Source of the DNA: Pacificimonas aurantium
GTDB taxonomy: Bacteria > Pseudomonadota > Alphaproteobacteria > Sphingomonadales > Sphingomonadaceae
Reading direction: 5' to 3'
Length of the DNA: 64,000 bases
Assembly: GCF_020092905.1 (NCBI RefSeq)
Contig: NZ_JAGSGB010000002.1
Span: 806,001 to 870,000 of the forward strand
Shown: positions 1 to 7,621 of the stretch, in pieces
How positions within the stretch are numbered: position 1 is the stretch's first letter
Layout: every line of letters starts with the position of its first letter
The notes under the pieces: generated by a model
The model's database searches: none
What the model was told of the DNA's origin: nothing
What the model saw: the letters and a program-made list of their open reading frames with translations, nothing else
Made by a program: the position numbers and the translations under genes

Positions 1-391
1 CGATGTCCGCCCAGTCCCGCTCTTGCCGGTTGAGCGCATTCAGCGCCTGCTGCAGGAACTCCGCCGCCTTGCCCGGGCCCATGTTGACGCCGGTGTCGAA
101 TAGTTCGGCGGCGATCGCTCCGGAAAAGTCCTCGGCGATACGGTCGAGCTCGAGGCTGTCCCAGTAGAGCGAGCGATAGATCGCCACCGCTGTCGCCAGC
201 GGGAGATCCCGCATTGCCCCCGAATAGCCCCACCGCCGCGCAACGCGCTCGGTGATGCCCAGCATCGTCCTGCCGCCGCGATCGGAGGGATGGTCGCTAT
301 AGGCGCCCTCCACTCCCAGCGTATGCGAGCAGGACGCGTCGAATGCCTGCGGCCCCGGGACCGGTCCCAGATTGAGTATCCTCGTCATCAT
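1..391 (-). CDS. GH108-type phage endolysin (N-acetylmuramidase), 3' end outside window
   Basis: The N-terminal 130 residues are visible and the C-terminus lies beyond base 1. They resemble glycoside hydrolase family 108 (secretion-activating/phage lysozyme family). The family's catalytic signature is an EGGY-type motif followed by a D-x-GG-x-T-x-x-GIT motif; here it reads VEGAYSDHPSDRGGRTMLGI, with the presumed catalytic Glu and the GIT turn kept. A Y-W-D segment and a later FDTGVNMG segment are also family-like. Such enzymes cut peptidoglycan at phage lysis. The start abuts the stop of the upstream coiled-coil gene (TAG-ATG-ATG), so the two probably form a lysis cassette. Two adjacent ATGs (391 and 388) are possible starts. 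It belongs to a prophage remnant. Confidence 0.75.
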   Translation of the reverse strand, partial: MMTRILNLGPVPGPQAFDASCSHTLGVEGAYSDHPSDRGGRTMLGITERVARRWGYSGAMRDLPLATAVAIYRSLYWDSLELDRIAEDFSGAIAAELFDTGVNMGPGKAAEFLQQALNALNRQERDWADI

Positions 392-817
392 CTATCTCCC
401 GATGTCGTGAAACCTGGCGGCTGCCATTAGCGGCCAGTCCTTCAGCTCGTGGGCGTGCTCCTGCTGGGCGACCCAGATATCGACCCGCTGGCGCCATTCG
501 TCGGTCACCGGCCCTTCGGTCGCAGCGCGAAGCAGGTCGCTGGCCTCGCGAATGAGGCTCTCCATCCGCTGCAGGACCTGGCGAATGTTCTCCCGCTCCG
601 CCAAGGCGGCCGCCGCGTCGTCGCCGCGCGCCGCGCGCTCCGCGTCGAGCAGCTCGATCGTGTCTTGCAGTTGCACCCGCAGCTGCTCGATGATCTTTAC
701 CAGCGCTGCCGTTCCGGCCTCGATCGCCGACGGTTTGCGCGCGACGATCGCCGTAACGATGCTGGAGAGGCCGCCGACGCCCAGGGCACCGGCGACCAGC
801 GGCAGAAGATCCTGCAT
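392..817 (-). CDS. small phage membrane-anchored coiled-coil protein
   Basis: A 141-residue protein. The first 25 residues are a Gly/Ala/Leu-rich hydrophobic segment, a likely single transmembrane helix with the N-terminus outside or in the membrane. Residues about 35-95 form a charged Ala/Glu/Arg/Leu-rich helix typical of a coiled coil. I do not recognise the family with certainty. Proteins of this build sit beside endolysins in many alphaproteobacterial prophages and are sometimes holin or spanin accessories. The gene lies 3 bases after the tail-spike fragment and directly before the GH108 gene, which supports a lysis-module role, but that is inference from position and topology. Confidence 0.6.
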   Translation of the reverse strand: MQDLLPLVAGALGVGGLSSIVTAIVARKPSAIEAGTAALVKIIEQLRVQLQDTIELLDAERAARGDDAAAALAERENIRQVLQRMESLIREASDLLRAATEGPVTDEWRQRVDIWVAQQEHAHELKDWPLMAAARFHDIGR

Positions 818-820
818 GGA

Positions 821-1510
821 TCAGTGTCCCGGATCGTAGGCGATACGCCCTTTGACGGGATGCTGCTCGACGATTCGCATTGCTGACCCAGAGGGCGGCG
901 TGACGATGGTGATGTCACCCGTTGTGGAGATCTTCAGCATGCAGTCTTCGCTGGCAACGCGCGCCCGGACCCACTGCGCCACCCGCGGTCGAAAACCCTC
1001 CGGCAGCGTACCGATGACCGTGTTCGCCGCCAGCGTCGGGGTCGTGCCTCCGAAATTGCCGTCCCATTGCAGCACGTCGTCTATGGTCTTGCGAAAGCGG
1101 CACTGGCCCGCGCCCCACCCGTTCTGCAGCGACAAGGCGGAGGCCGCTTTCCAGATCCCATAAGTGCCAAGGCCGCCGTCGAAGACGCGCAGCAGCTCGG
1201 ATGGGTCTAGCGTGTTCGCGGAAATGATCGCTGCCTCGGAATCGGACCAGGACTGGTCGCCGCGATGCGGCCCGATCCCGCGCACGCGGTTGCGCCCGAT
1301 CATCGTGTAGCGGACCTTCTCGTCCGCGATGTAGATGTCGTAGTTACCGCCGCCGTCTGCCGTGCGCCCGAAGGTGTTCCCTTCGATGAAGACGTCCTCG
1401 ATGTCTTCGTGGCCGGCGATCGCTGCCGCCGTTCCCTTCAGGTAGATGCCGTGGTCGAGCAGCGTGCCGCCGCCGAGATTGTTGTCGACGACGCGGATGG
1501 CCACGTCTAA
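821..1510 (-). pseudogene. 5'-truncated phage tail-spike / beta-helix protein
   Basis: About 230 residues read as the C-terminal part of a right-handed parallel beta-helix tail spike. Repeating rungs rich in Asn/Gly/Val/Ile (VVDNN, IEGNTFGRT, MIGRNRVRG) are followed by a compact C-terminal domain with alternating hydrophobic strands. The reading frame stays open upstream to 1705, but from about 1510 the residues become a Ser/Ala/Arg-rich string that is antisense to a convincing plus-strand gene. The true N-terminal domain is therefore missing. I interpret this as a gene decapitated by a deletion or inversion in a decaying prophage. An internal ATG at 1540 could allow expression of a fragment. 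Confidence 0.55.
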
Positions 1511-1712
1511 GAAGGAAGCTGTTGGGCAAGCGGCGTTCATTGCCGCGGTCGAGGACCTTCGCTTCGCCGAAATGATCGATGTCGCCGAGATGATGGCGAC
1601 GACCTCAGCCGAAATGGAGCGGGCGGATCCGGACGCCCCGCTCAGTCCGCTCGAATATGCGTATCTGCTGCGCGACACGGCCGAGGCTTTGCGGGAGGGC
1701 GGCAATGCCTGA
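1497..1712 (+). CDS. small phage-type helical protein, unknown function
   Basis: A 71-residue acidic, helix-rich protein starting MATSKKEAVGQAAF and ending REGGNA. It has no Cys and no membrane segment, and I recognise no family. It is believable because its stop overlaps the start of the next mini-gene and the composition is protein-like (balanced Ala/Glu/Leu/Met, LEYAYLLRDTAEAL helix). Its ATG has no clear ribosome-binding site and lies at the tail-spike breakpoint, so its own N-terminus may also be rearranged. Similar small ORFs accompany alpA in phage satellites and prophages. Confidence 0.45.
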   Translation: MATSKKEAVGQAAFIAAVEDLRFAEMIDVAEMMATTSAEMERADPDAPLSPLEYAYLLRDTAEALREGGNA

Positions 1713-1764
1713 AGCCCACCCGCTCGATTGGCCGGATTGCGCGTTCGAGGAGTGCGACCTGTGA
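1705..1764 (+). CDS. 19-residue coupled leader-like peptide
   Basis: An open frame of 19 codons (begins MPEAHPLDWPD, ends EECDL). Its ATG overlaps the end of the upstream gene (AATGCCTGA) and its TGA overlaps the GTG start of alpA (CTGTGAGC). The double overlap makes a translational relay into alpA plausible. It is too short for homology-based judgement, so it may simply be a coupling device or a chance frame. Confidence 0.3.
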   Translation: MPEAHPLDWPDCAFEECDL

Positions 1765-1976
1765 GCGCCGAGCCGAAAACGACCCGCCGCAGCCCTGGGC
1801 GCTATCTCAAGCTGGCCGATGTAACCGCCGAAACGTCGCTTCACCGCGCGACCATCTACCGTCGCGCCAGTCGCGGCGAGTTCCCCAAGCCCGTGCCGAT
1901 CGGCGGCCGCCGGGTCGCTTGGCGCGAGTGCGACATCGAACGCTGGAAGGCCGATCAGGAGGCCGCGGCCTCCTGA
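1761..1976 (+). CDS. alpA: AlpA-family phage transcriptional regulator / excisionase
   Basis: A 71-residue protein starting at GTG, which overlaps the preceding stop (GTGA). It has the MerR/AlpA-type winged helix-turn-helix: a YLKLADVTAETSLHRATIYR helix-turn-helix, then a basic FPKPVPIGGRRVAW wing and a C-terminal W-K recognition tail. In phages and phage satellites AlpA proteins activate integrase/excision or early genes. Here no integrase is visible in the window, so the regulator is probably an orphan left by prophage decay. A hairpin followed by five T closes the operon 10 bases downstream. Confidence 0.85.
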   Translation: MSAEPKTTRRSPGRYLKLADVTAETSLHRATIYRRASRGEFPKPVPIGGRRVAWRECDIERWKADQEAAAS

Positions 1977-1985
1977 TCGCACCGG

Positions 1986-2006
1986 GGCCCAATTGGGGGC
2001 CTTTTT
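1986..2006 (+). terminator. intrinsic terminator after alpA
   Basis: The hairpin arms are GGCCC (1986-1990) and GGGCC (1997-2001) with loop AATTGG, followed immediately by TTTTT (2002-2006). Orientation matches the alpA transcript. The stem is short, so strength is uncertain. Confidence 0.5.
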
Positions 2007-2135
2007 CAAGAACCGACCATATTTTCCACAATAAAAAAGGGGGTTTATCCGTGACAGCCGTATCCACGCGGGGCATCCAGCTTTTCCAACATGTCGGACC
2101 GAGCTATCGCGGATGTTCCCTGAGACGGTCCCGCT

Positions 2136-3503
2136 TCAGACCGCCGCCTGCCGTGCGCGGGGAAGCCTTAGCCTGACCAGCAGGCCGCCCAGATCCTCGC
2201 TTTCGCCCAGTGTCACCGACCCGCCGTAAATCTCTGCCACGTCCTTGACGATGGCGAGGCCCAGCCCCGTCCCCGGCTTGTCGGTGTCAAGCCGGGCGCC
2301 GCGCTGGAAGATCGTCTCGCGCCGTTCGGAGGGAATACCCGGCCCGTCATCCTCGACCTCGATGAGAAGGCCGCCCTCCCCGTCCTCCTTCACGGTCACG
2401 AAGACGCGGCCCCCGCCATATTTGGCGGCGTTTTCGATGAGGTTGCCGAGCATCTCCTCAAGGTCCTGCCGCTCGCCGAGGAAATCGAGCTCGCGTTCGC
2501 CGTCGAGATCGATGGTGACGGCGTCGGGGTAGATCCGTTCAACCGTCCTGCGGATCGCCTCCAGGCTGGGCCAGACCGCACTGCGCATGTTCAGCGCGCT
2601 GCGCCGCCCCAGCGCCCTGGCCCGCGCAAGGTGATGATCGACATGGCGGCGCATGACGGCGGTCTGCCGCGCGACGGTGTCCGCGAAATCTCCCTCGGAC
2701 ACGGCGGCCTCGTTCGCGAGCACGGCCATGGGGGTCTTGAGCGCGTGCGCAAGATTGCCCGCATGGCGCCGCGCCGCCTCGGCCTGCTGCTCGGCAGCAT
2801 CGAGCAGTTCGTTGATCTCGACCATGAGCGGCGCGACCTCGGGCACGAAGTCGGTGGACACGCGCGAGACCTTGCCGGCCCGGACGGCCGCCACCTCCCG
2901 CCCCACGCGGCGCAGTGGACGCAGGCCGTAAAGTCCCTGGATCGCCGCCAAGGAGATGAGGACCAGTCCGAGGACCAGGAGCGAGATGGTCACCGCGCGG
3001 CGCACGCGCTGGAGCTGCGCATCGAGCGGCGCCCTGTTCTGCGCCACCTGAAACTGGAACACCGTATCGGACCCCGGCAGGGTCGCGTCCTGCTGCGCGA
3101 CGCGCAGGACTTCATCGCCGAAGCGCATATCGTAAAAGATCATCTCGTCGGAGCCGACCGGCTCCACACCGAGGCGCCGGTCCCACAGAGAGCGGGACGG
3201 ATAGGGGGTCTGGCCGGTACGGGAGACCTGCCAGTAGAGGCCCGACAGGGGCTCCAGGAAGCGCTGCTCGGCCATCGGCCGGATGAAGCGCACTTCACCG
3301 CGCGGCGAGAGTTCCGCATTCGCGATCATCGAGAGGAGGCGCTCTTCGAGCTGAACGTCGAACTGGTCGGCAACGATCGACGATACAGTGCGGTCGAGGA
3401 CGAACCCGCCCGCGACGAGCATGACGAGAATCCACCCCGCCGCGATCGCAAGCATGCGCCGCGCGAGGGTACGCGGACCAAATGGCCTCGCCGGCGACGG
3501 CAC
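2136..3503 (-). CDS. sensor histidine kinase (PhoQ/EnvZ-like class)
   Basis: A 455-residue inner-membrane kinase. There is a first membrane helix at about residues 15-35, a periplasmic sensor of about 130 residues, and a second helix at about 165-190. A HAMP-like linker follows, then the dimerisation box with phospho-acceptor His253 in the HALKTP motif. The ATPase domain has N box NLIENAAKYG, G1 box DDGPGIP and G2 box GTGLGLAIV, all intact. HALKTP is typical of PhoQ-like kinases. The start is GTG at 3503, 10 bases after the response regulator, so both are co-transcribed with the PepSY gene. It phosphorylates the regulator at 3514-4188. The stimulus is unknown; the PepSY partner suggests envelope sensing. 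Confidence 0.9.
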   Translation of the reverse strand: MPSPARPFGPRTLARRMLAIAAGWILVMLVAGGFVLDRTVSSIVADQFDVQLEERLLSMIANAELSPRGEVRFIRPMAEQRFLEPLSGLYWQVSRTGQTPYPSRSLWDRRLGVEPVGSDEMIFYDMRFGDEVLRVAQQDATLPGSDTVFQFQVAQNRAPLDAQLQRVRRAVTISLLVLGLVLISLAAIQGLYGLRPLRRVGREVAAVRAGKVSRVSTDFVPEVAPLMVEINELLDAAEQQAEAARRHAGNLAHALKTPMAVLANEAAVSEGDFADTVARQTAVMRRHVDHHLARARALGRRSALNMRSAVWPSLEAIRRTVERIYPDAVTIDLDGERELDFLGERQDLEEMLGNLIENAAKYGGGRVFVTVKEDGEGGLLIEVEDDGPGIPSERRETIFQRGARLDTDKPGTGLGLAIVKDVAEIYGGSVTLGESEDLGGLLVRLRLPRARQAAV

Positions 3504-3513
3504 CGGCCTAAGT

Positions 3514-4188
3514 TCAGGCGGCGCGGTTTTCAGGATCGTCCAGTGTATAGCCGAGACCGCGGATGGTCTCGATCAACTCGGCGCCGAGCTTCTTGCGAAT
3601 GCGCGTGATGAAAACCTCGATCGTGTTGGAATCGCGATCGAAGTCCTGATCGTAAATATGCTCGATCAATTCGGTGCGGCTGACCACCTTCCCCTTGTGA
3701 TGCATCAGGTAGCTGAGGAGCTTGTACTCCTGCGCGGTCAGGCGAACGGGCTGGCCGGCCTTCGTCACCCGGCCCGAGCGCGTATCGAGCCGGACGTCGC
3801 CCGCTTCGAGTTCGCTGGACGCGAGCCCCGCCGAGCGCCGGATCAGCGCCCTCAGCCGGGCGATGAGTTCCTCCATCTTGAAGGGCTTGCCGAGATAATC
3901 GTCGGCGCCCGAATCGAGACCGGAGACCTTGTCCGACCAGCTGTCGCGCGCCGTCAGAACCAGAACAGGCATGTTGATGTCGGCCTTGCGCCACTTGTCG
4001 AGAACGGTGAGTCCGTCCATTTCCGGCAGGCCGAGATCGAGGATCGCCGCGTCGTAGTCCTCCTCAGAGCCCTGAAAATGTCCGTCGACCCCGTTGGTGG
4101 CCAGGTCGACGGCATAGCCGTTCGCCTCCAGCGTCTCCTTGAGCTGCTGGCCGAGCGTGGGCTCGTCTTCCACGATTAGAAGGCGCAT
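3514..4188 (-). CDS. OmpR/PhoP-family response regulator
   Basis: 224 residues. The receiver domain covers residues 1-115, with the acidic pair in VEDEP, phospho-acceptor Asp51 (ILDLGLP), Thr79 in VLTAR and Lys101 in LGKPF, so all phosphorylation residues are present. The C-terminal half is an OmpR winged helix (LTAQEYKLLSYL, then NTIEVFITRIRKKL and GLGYTL). An AGGGGAG ribosome site precedes the ATG. It sits between the PepSY gene and its kinase and likely controls its own operon through the 11-bp direct repeats at 4572-4586. Confidence 0.93.
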   Translation of the reverse strand: MRLLIVEDEPTLGQQLKETLEANGYAVDLATNGVDGHFQGSEEDYDAAILDLGLPEMDGLTVLDKWRKADINMPVLVLTARDSWSDKVSGLDSGADDYLGKPFKMEELIARLRALIRRSAGLASSELEAGDVRLDTRSGRVTKAGQPVRLTAQEYKLLSYLMHHKGKVVSRTELIEHIYDQDFDRDSNTIEVFITRIRKKLGAELIETIRGLGYTLDDPENRAA

Positions 4189-4215
4189 GGGGGCTCCCCT
4201 TCAGAAGCGTTGAAA

Positions 4216-4527
4216 TTACTCGCTGATGCGAAGGATATCGCCCGTCCGGGCATCGACGTCCACCATGACGACCTTGCCGCCGCGTAGATATTTCATGCGG
4301 TAGCGGCCGGAATGGGGGTCGCAGTCGCAGCCGAGGAAGCGACCGCCGACACGGCGCCCTACCTGCTCCCGAATGTCGTCGAGCCCAAGAAGTTCGCCAT
4401 TCTTGCGCGCCTGCAACGCCGCATCCTGATCGCGCGGATCGACAATCGCCTCTGCCGGCGCGGGTGCGGCCGCCATGAGGAAGAGCAATGCTGCTGCGAT
4501 GATGCCGAACTGGTGGACGAGGCGCAT
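4216..4527 (-). CDS. PepSY-domain periplasmic protein, first gene of the two-component operon
   Basis: 103 residues from the ATG at 4527. A signal peptide (RLVHQFGIIAAALLFLMAAA followed by a PAEA cleavage region) leads into a short charged linker. A PepSY-like fold follows, with the typical ending KVVMVDVDARTGDILRI. A longer upstream frame exists, but it would bury the signal peptide. PepSY proteins are thought to inhibit peptidases or sense in the envelope. Placement ahead of a response regulator and kinase is a recurrent arrangement in sphingomonads and suggests it modulates the kinase sensor in the periplasm. Confidence 0.8.
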   Translation of the reverse strand: MRLVHQFGIIAAALLFLMAAAPAPAEAIVDPRDQDAALQARKNGELLGLDDIREQVGRRVGGRFLGCDCDPHSGRYRMKYLRGGKVVMVDVDARTGDILRISE

Positions 4528-4571
4528 TCCGATTACCTGGCTGAATGCAGCTTCGCTTACCGGCCGGGCAC

Positions 4572-4586
4572 TGAACCGGCTGTGAA
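4572..4586 (-). promoter_or_regulatory. candidate response-regulator direct repeat before the PepSY operon
   Basis: Read on the minus strand, TTCA occurs twice with an 11-base period (TTCACAGCCGGTTCAG). A third TTCAG lies nearer the start codon (4542-4545 on the plus strand as TGAA). OmpR-family regulators bind head-to-tail repeats spaced about 11 bp, so this is a plausible autoregulatory site. It is inference only, since short TTCA words are common. Confidence 0.3.
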
Positions 4587-4661
4587 TGTTTCGATTCGAT
4601 GTCACTGCGTTCGCCCCCACCTCTGGCGATCTCCAAAGGTCATACATAGGTAGCTTCGTCA

Positions 4662-6458
4662 ATGTCCGCACCCATACTCTCGCTCGAATCGATCGGCCTC
4701 GTCCAAGGCACCGGCTGGCTGCTTCGCGATCTCGACCTGTTCATCGGAGAGCGCGACCGCCTCGCCCTCATCGGCCGCAACGGCGCCGGAAAGTCGACGC
4801 TGTTCCGGATCATATCCGGCCTCGTCGAGATCGACGAGGGCAAGCGGAAGCAGCGTCCCGGCACGAAAATCGCCATGCTGGCGCAGGATCCGGAGATTTC
4901 CGGGTTCGAAACCCTGCTGGACTTCGCCACGTCCGGAGACGACGCGCCCGAAAAGCACGAGGTCGAAGCCATTGCCGACCAGCTTGGAACCGACCTGTCG
5001 CGCAGCGCGCAGACTGCCTCAGGCGGCGAACGGCGGCGAGCGGCGCTGTGCCGGATATTGGCAACCGACGCCGACCTGCTGCTGCTCGACGAACCGACCA
5101 ACCATCTCGACATCGCGGCGATCGAGTGGCTGGAAGGCTGGCTGAACCGCTATGCCGGGGCCTTCATCGTCATCAGCCATGACCGCGAATTCCTGAAACG
5201 GCTGACACGGTCCGTCGTGTGGCTCGACCGCGGGCAGATCCGGCGCAAGGAAATCGGCTTCGGTGGGTTCGAGGCCTGGTCGGAAGAAGTTTACGCCGAG
5301 GAAGCGCGCGCAGCCGCCAAGCTGGACACGAAGCTGGCGCAGGAGACGAAGTGGCTGCACCGGGGCGTCACGGCGAGACGAAAGCGGAACCAGGGGCGGC
5401 TCGACGCTCTCACGAAACTGCGTGCCCAGCGCGCCTCGATGCTCGGGCAGGCGGGGAAAGCGCAACTGGACCTGGCGGACGACGAAGACGCCAAGGCCAA
5501 GGTCGTCATCGACGCCAAGGACATTTCAAAGAGTTTCGGCGACCGGCAGATCCTGAAGCCCATGTCGCTGAGAATCCAGCGCGGCGACCGCATCGGCCTG
5601 GTGGGCCCGAACGGTGCCGGCAAGACGACGTTCCTGAAACTGCTGACCAAGGAGCTGGAGCCCGATACCGGACGCGTGCGTCATGCAAAGACCTTGTCGG
5701 GAATCCTGATCGACCAGCAGCGCTCGCTGCTTGCCCCGAAGCTACGCGTTCGCGACATCGTCGCCGAGGGCGGCGAATGGATCGACGTTCGCGGCGAGAC
5801 CAAGCATATCGTCGGGTATCTGAAGCAGTTCCTGTTCACGCGCGAAGATGCGGACAGGCTGGTCGGCTCCATGTCGGGCGGGGAACGGTCGCGGTTGCTG
5901 CTGGCGCGCGAATTCGCGCGGCCGTCCAACCTGCTGGTCCTCGATGAGCCGACCAACGACCTTGACCTGGAAACCCTCGACCTGCTGCAGGAAGTGATCG
6001 CAGACTATGAAGGGACGGTCCTTCTGGTCAGCCACGACCGCGACTTTCTCGACCGAACCGTCAATATGGTGATCGGCCTCGACGGGTCGGGATATGCCGA
6101 CATCGTGGCGGGGGGATTTGCCGACTGGGAGCGCAAGCGCAGGACGCGTAGCCAGAGCGGGTCGAAGCAGAGTTCCGGGCCGCCAGCTTCCGCACCGCAG
6201 CCCTCTCCCGCGCGCGAAGAGCGCATGACGTTCAAGGACAAGCACGAGCTGGAAACCCTTCCCGCGCGCATCGCGGATCTGGAGCGGCAAGTGAAAATCC
6301 ACGAGACCGCCCTCGCCGACCCCAAGCTCTATGAGGCCGGGCCGGCCGCCGCGCAGAAGCTCGGCGACGAACTCGAGCGCATTCGCGAGGACCTGCTCAC
6401 CGCCGAGGACCGGTGGCTGGAACTGAGCGAGAAGGCAGAGGAATTGGCCGTCCAGTGA
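4662..6458 (+). CDS. uup: ABC-F family ATPase (Uup-like)
   Basis: A 598-residue soluble protein with two ATP-binding domains and no membrane segment. Domain 1 has Walker A GRNGAGKST and signature SGGERRRAAL with Walker B DLLLLDEPTNHLD. Domain 2 has GPNGAGKTT, SGGERSRLLLAREF and VLDEPTNDLD. A C-terminal region of about 80 residues (ELETLPARIADLERQVKI and onward) is a coiled coil like the Uup C-terminal DNA/ribosome-interaction domain. ABC-F proteins act on ribosomes; Uup also affects transposon excision and branched DNA. Its stop overlaps the GTG start of yjbQ, so the two are translationally coupled. It is divergent from the two-component operon. Confidence 0.9.
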   Translation: MSAPILSLESIGLVQGTGWLLRDLDLFIGERDRLALIGRNGAGKSTLFRIISGLVEIDEGKRKQRPGTKIAMLAQDPEISGFETLLDFATSGDDAPEKHEVEAIADQLGTDLSRSAQTASGGERRRAALCRILATDADLLLLDEPTNHLDIAAIEWLEGWLNRYAGAFIVISHDREFLKRLTRSVVWLDRGQIRRKEIGFGGFEAWSEEVYAEEARAAAKLDTKLAQETKWLHRGVTARRKRNQGRLDALTKLRAQRASMLGQAGKAQLDLADDEDAKAKVVIDAKDISKSFGDRQILKPMSLRIQRGDRIGLVGPNGAGKTTFLKLLTKELEPDTGRVRHAKTLSGILIDQQRSLLAPKLRVRDIVAEGGEWIDVRGETKHIVGYLKQFLFTREDADRLVGSMSGGERSRLLLAREFARPSNLLVLDEPTNDLDLETLDLLQEVIADYEGTVLLVSHDRDFLDRTVNMVIGLDGSGYADIVAGGFADWERKRRTRSQSGSKQSSGPPASAPQPSPAREERMTFKDKHELETLPARIADLERQVKIHETALADPKLYEAGPAAAQKLGDELERIREDLLTAEDRWLELSEKAEELAVQ

Positions 6459-6874
6459 AACAGGCCGCGACCAGTCTCGACACCCGCACGGACGGACCCG
6501 GCCTCTATGAGCTATCGGACGAGACAAGGAGGTGGGCCGAAACCCAGGGAATCGAAACCGGCCTTCTGACCGTCTTCTGCCGCCACACCTCATGTTCGCT
6601 ACTGATCCAGGAGAACGCCGCCCCGGCGGCGCGGCGCGACCTGGAGCGCTATTTCTCCAGCATCGCCCCGGAAGACGCCGCAGCCTATGAGCATGACGAG
6701 GAGGGGCCGGACGACATGCCGGCTCACCTGAGAGCGGCGCTGACGCAGACCAGCCTATCAATCCCTCTAATGGGAGGTCGCCTGACGCTCGGAACGTGGC
6801 AGGGTATATTCCTGTTCGAACATCGCCGGCGGGCTCATGAGCGGTCACTCGCCCTGCATCTCCTCGGCGTCTGA
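6455..6874 (+). CDS. yjbQ: YjbQ / UPF0047 family protein
   Basis: 139 residues from the GTG that overlaps the ABC-F stop (CAGTGA). It matches the UPF0047 fold: TVFCRHTSCSLLIQENA carries the conserved His-Thr-Ser-Cys, MPAHLRAALT carries the D-M-P-A-H-x-[KR] motif, and LTLGTWQGIFLFEHR is the strongly conserved terminal motif. Family members have weak thiamine-phosphate synthase activity in vitro and are sometimes called secondary thiamine-phosphate synthases; the physiological role is unsettled. A longer in-frame start at 6413 lies inside the upstream gene and is less likely. Confidence 0.88.
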   Translation: MKQAATSLDTRTDGPGLYELSDETRRWAETQGIETGLLTVFCRHTSCSLLIQENAAPAARRDLERYFSSIAPEDAAAYEHDEEGPDDMPAHLRAALTQTSLSIPLMGGRLTLGTWQGIFLFEHRRRAHERSLALHLLGV

Positions 6875-6900
6875 CCCTCTTTTCCGGAAGGAAACACGCG

Positions 6901-7545
6901 ATGCTCACCGTCCACCACCTGCGCCTGTCGCAGTCCGAACGTATCGTCTGGCTATGCGAGGAACTCGGCCTCGACTACGAGCTGAAGCTTTACGACCGGC
7001 GCGAGGACAACCGCCTGGCGCCCGACGAGTATAAGGCCCTCCACCCCATGGGCATCGCGCCGGTAATCACCGACGGCGAGCTCGTTCTGGGCGAGAGCGG
7101 CGCAATCGTCGACTATGTCGAGAAGAAGCACGGCGCCGGCCGTCTGTCGCCCGCCAGCGACCATGCGGACTTCGCGGACCACCTGTTCTGGCTGCACTGG
7201 TCGAACGGCACCTTCATGGCCTCGATGATGATGCAGCTGATGCTGACCATGTCGGGCGCCCCCGAAGGGAATATGGCCGAAGGCTTCGTGGCCGACCGGG
7301 TCGGCAAGGGCTGGTCGATGATCGAGGACAGGCTGGGACGGGCCGACTATTTCGGCGGCAGCGCATTGTCGACGGCCGACATCATGATGGTCTACTGCCT
7401 GACGACGTCGCGCGCCTTCCGGCCCGGAAGCCTTCCCGAAGCCCTGACGAACACCCGCGCTTATCTGCAGCGCATCGGCGAACGCCCGGCCTATCAGCGG
7501 GCGATGGAAAAGGCCGAGCCGGGCATGGAACCGATGCTGAGCTAG
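6901..7545 (+). CDS. glutathione S-transferase
   Basis: 214 residues. The N-terminal thioredoxin-like domain (MLTVHHLRLSQSERIVWLCE) has the cis-Pro region (HPMGIAPVI) and the glutathione-binding GESGAIVDYV motif. The all-helical C-terminal domain contains the typical STADIMMVYCL N-capping region. The likely catalytic Ser lies in LSQSERI. Members conjugate glutathione to electrophiles or act as peroxidases or isomerases in the cytoplasm; the substrate cannot be read from sequence. It follows yjbQ by 26 bases with a GGAAGGAAA ribosome site, so it may share the abcF-yjbQ transcript. Confidence 0.9.
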   Translation: MLTVHHLRLSQSERIVWLCEELGLDYELKLYDRREDNRLAPDEYKALHPMGIAPVITDGELVLGESGAIVDYVEKKHGAGRLSPASDHADFADHLFWLHWSNGTFMASMMMQLMLTMSGAPEGNMAEGFVADRVGKGWSMIEDRLGRADYFGGSALSTADIMMVYCLTTSRAFRPGSLPEALTNTRAYLQRIGERPAYQRAMEKAEPGMEPMLS

Positions 7546-7621
7546 CGGGCGACTCGCCGCCGGAGCGGGCCGCGCGGCCCCGTGAACCATCTAGTAGGGT
7601 TTCGCCGCTAGGCTTGCGCCT

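Noticed and set aside
2631-3608. 325-codon plus-strand frame over the sensor kinase
   Set aside because: Shadow composition; the kinase on the other strand has all HK boxes.
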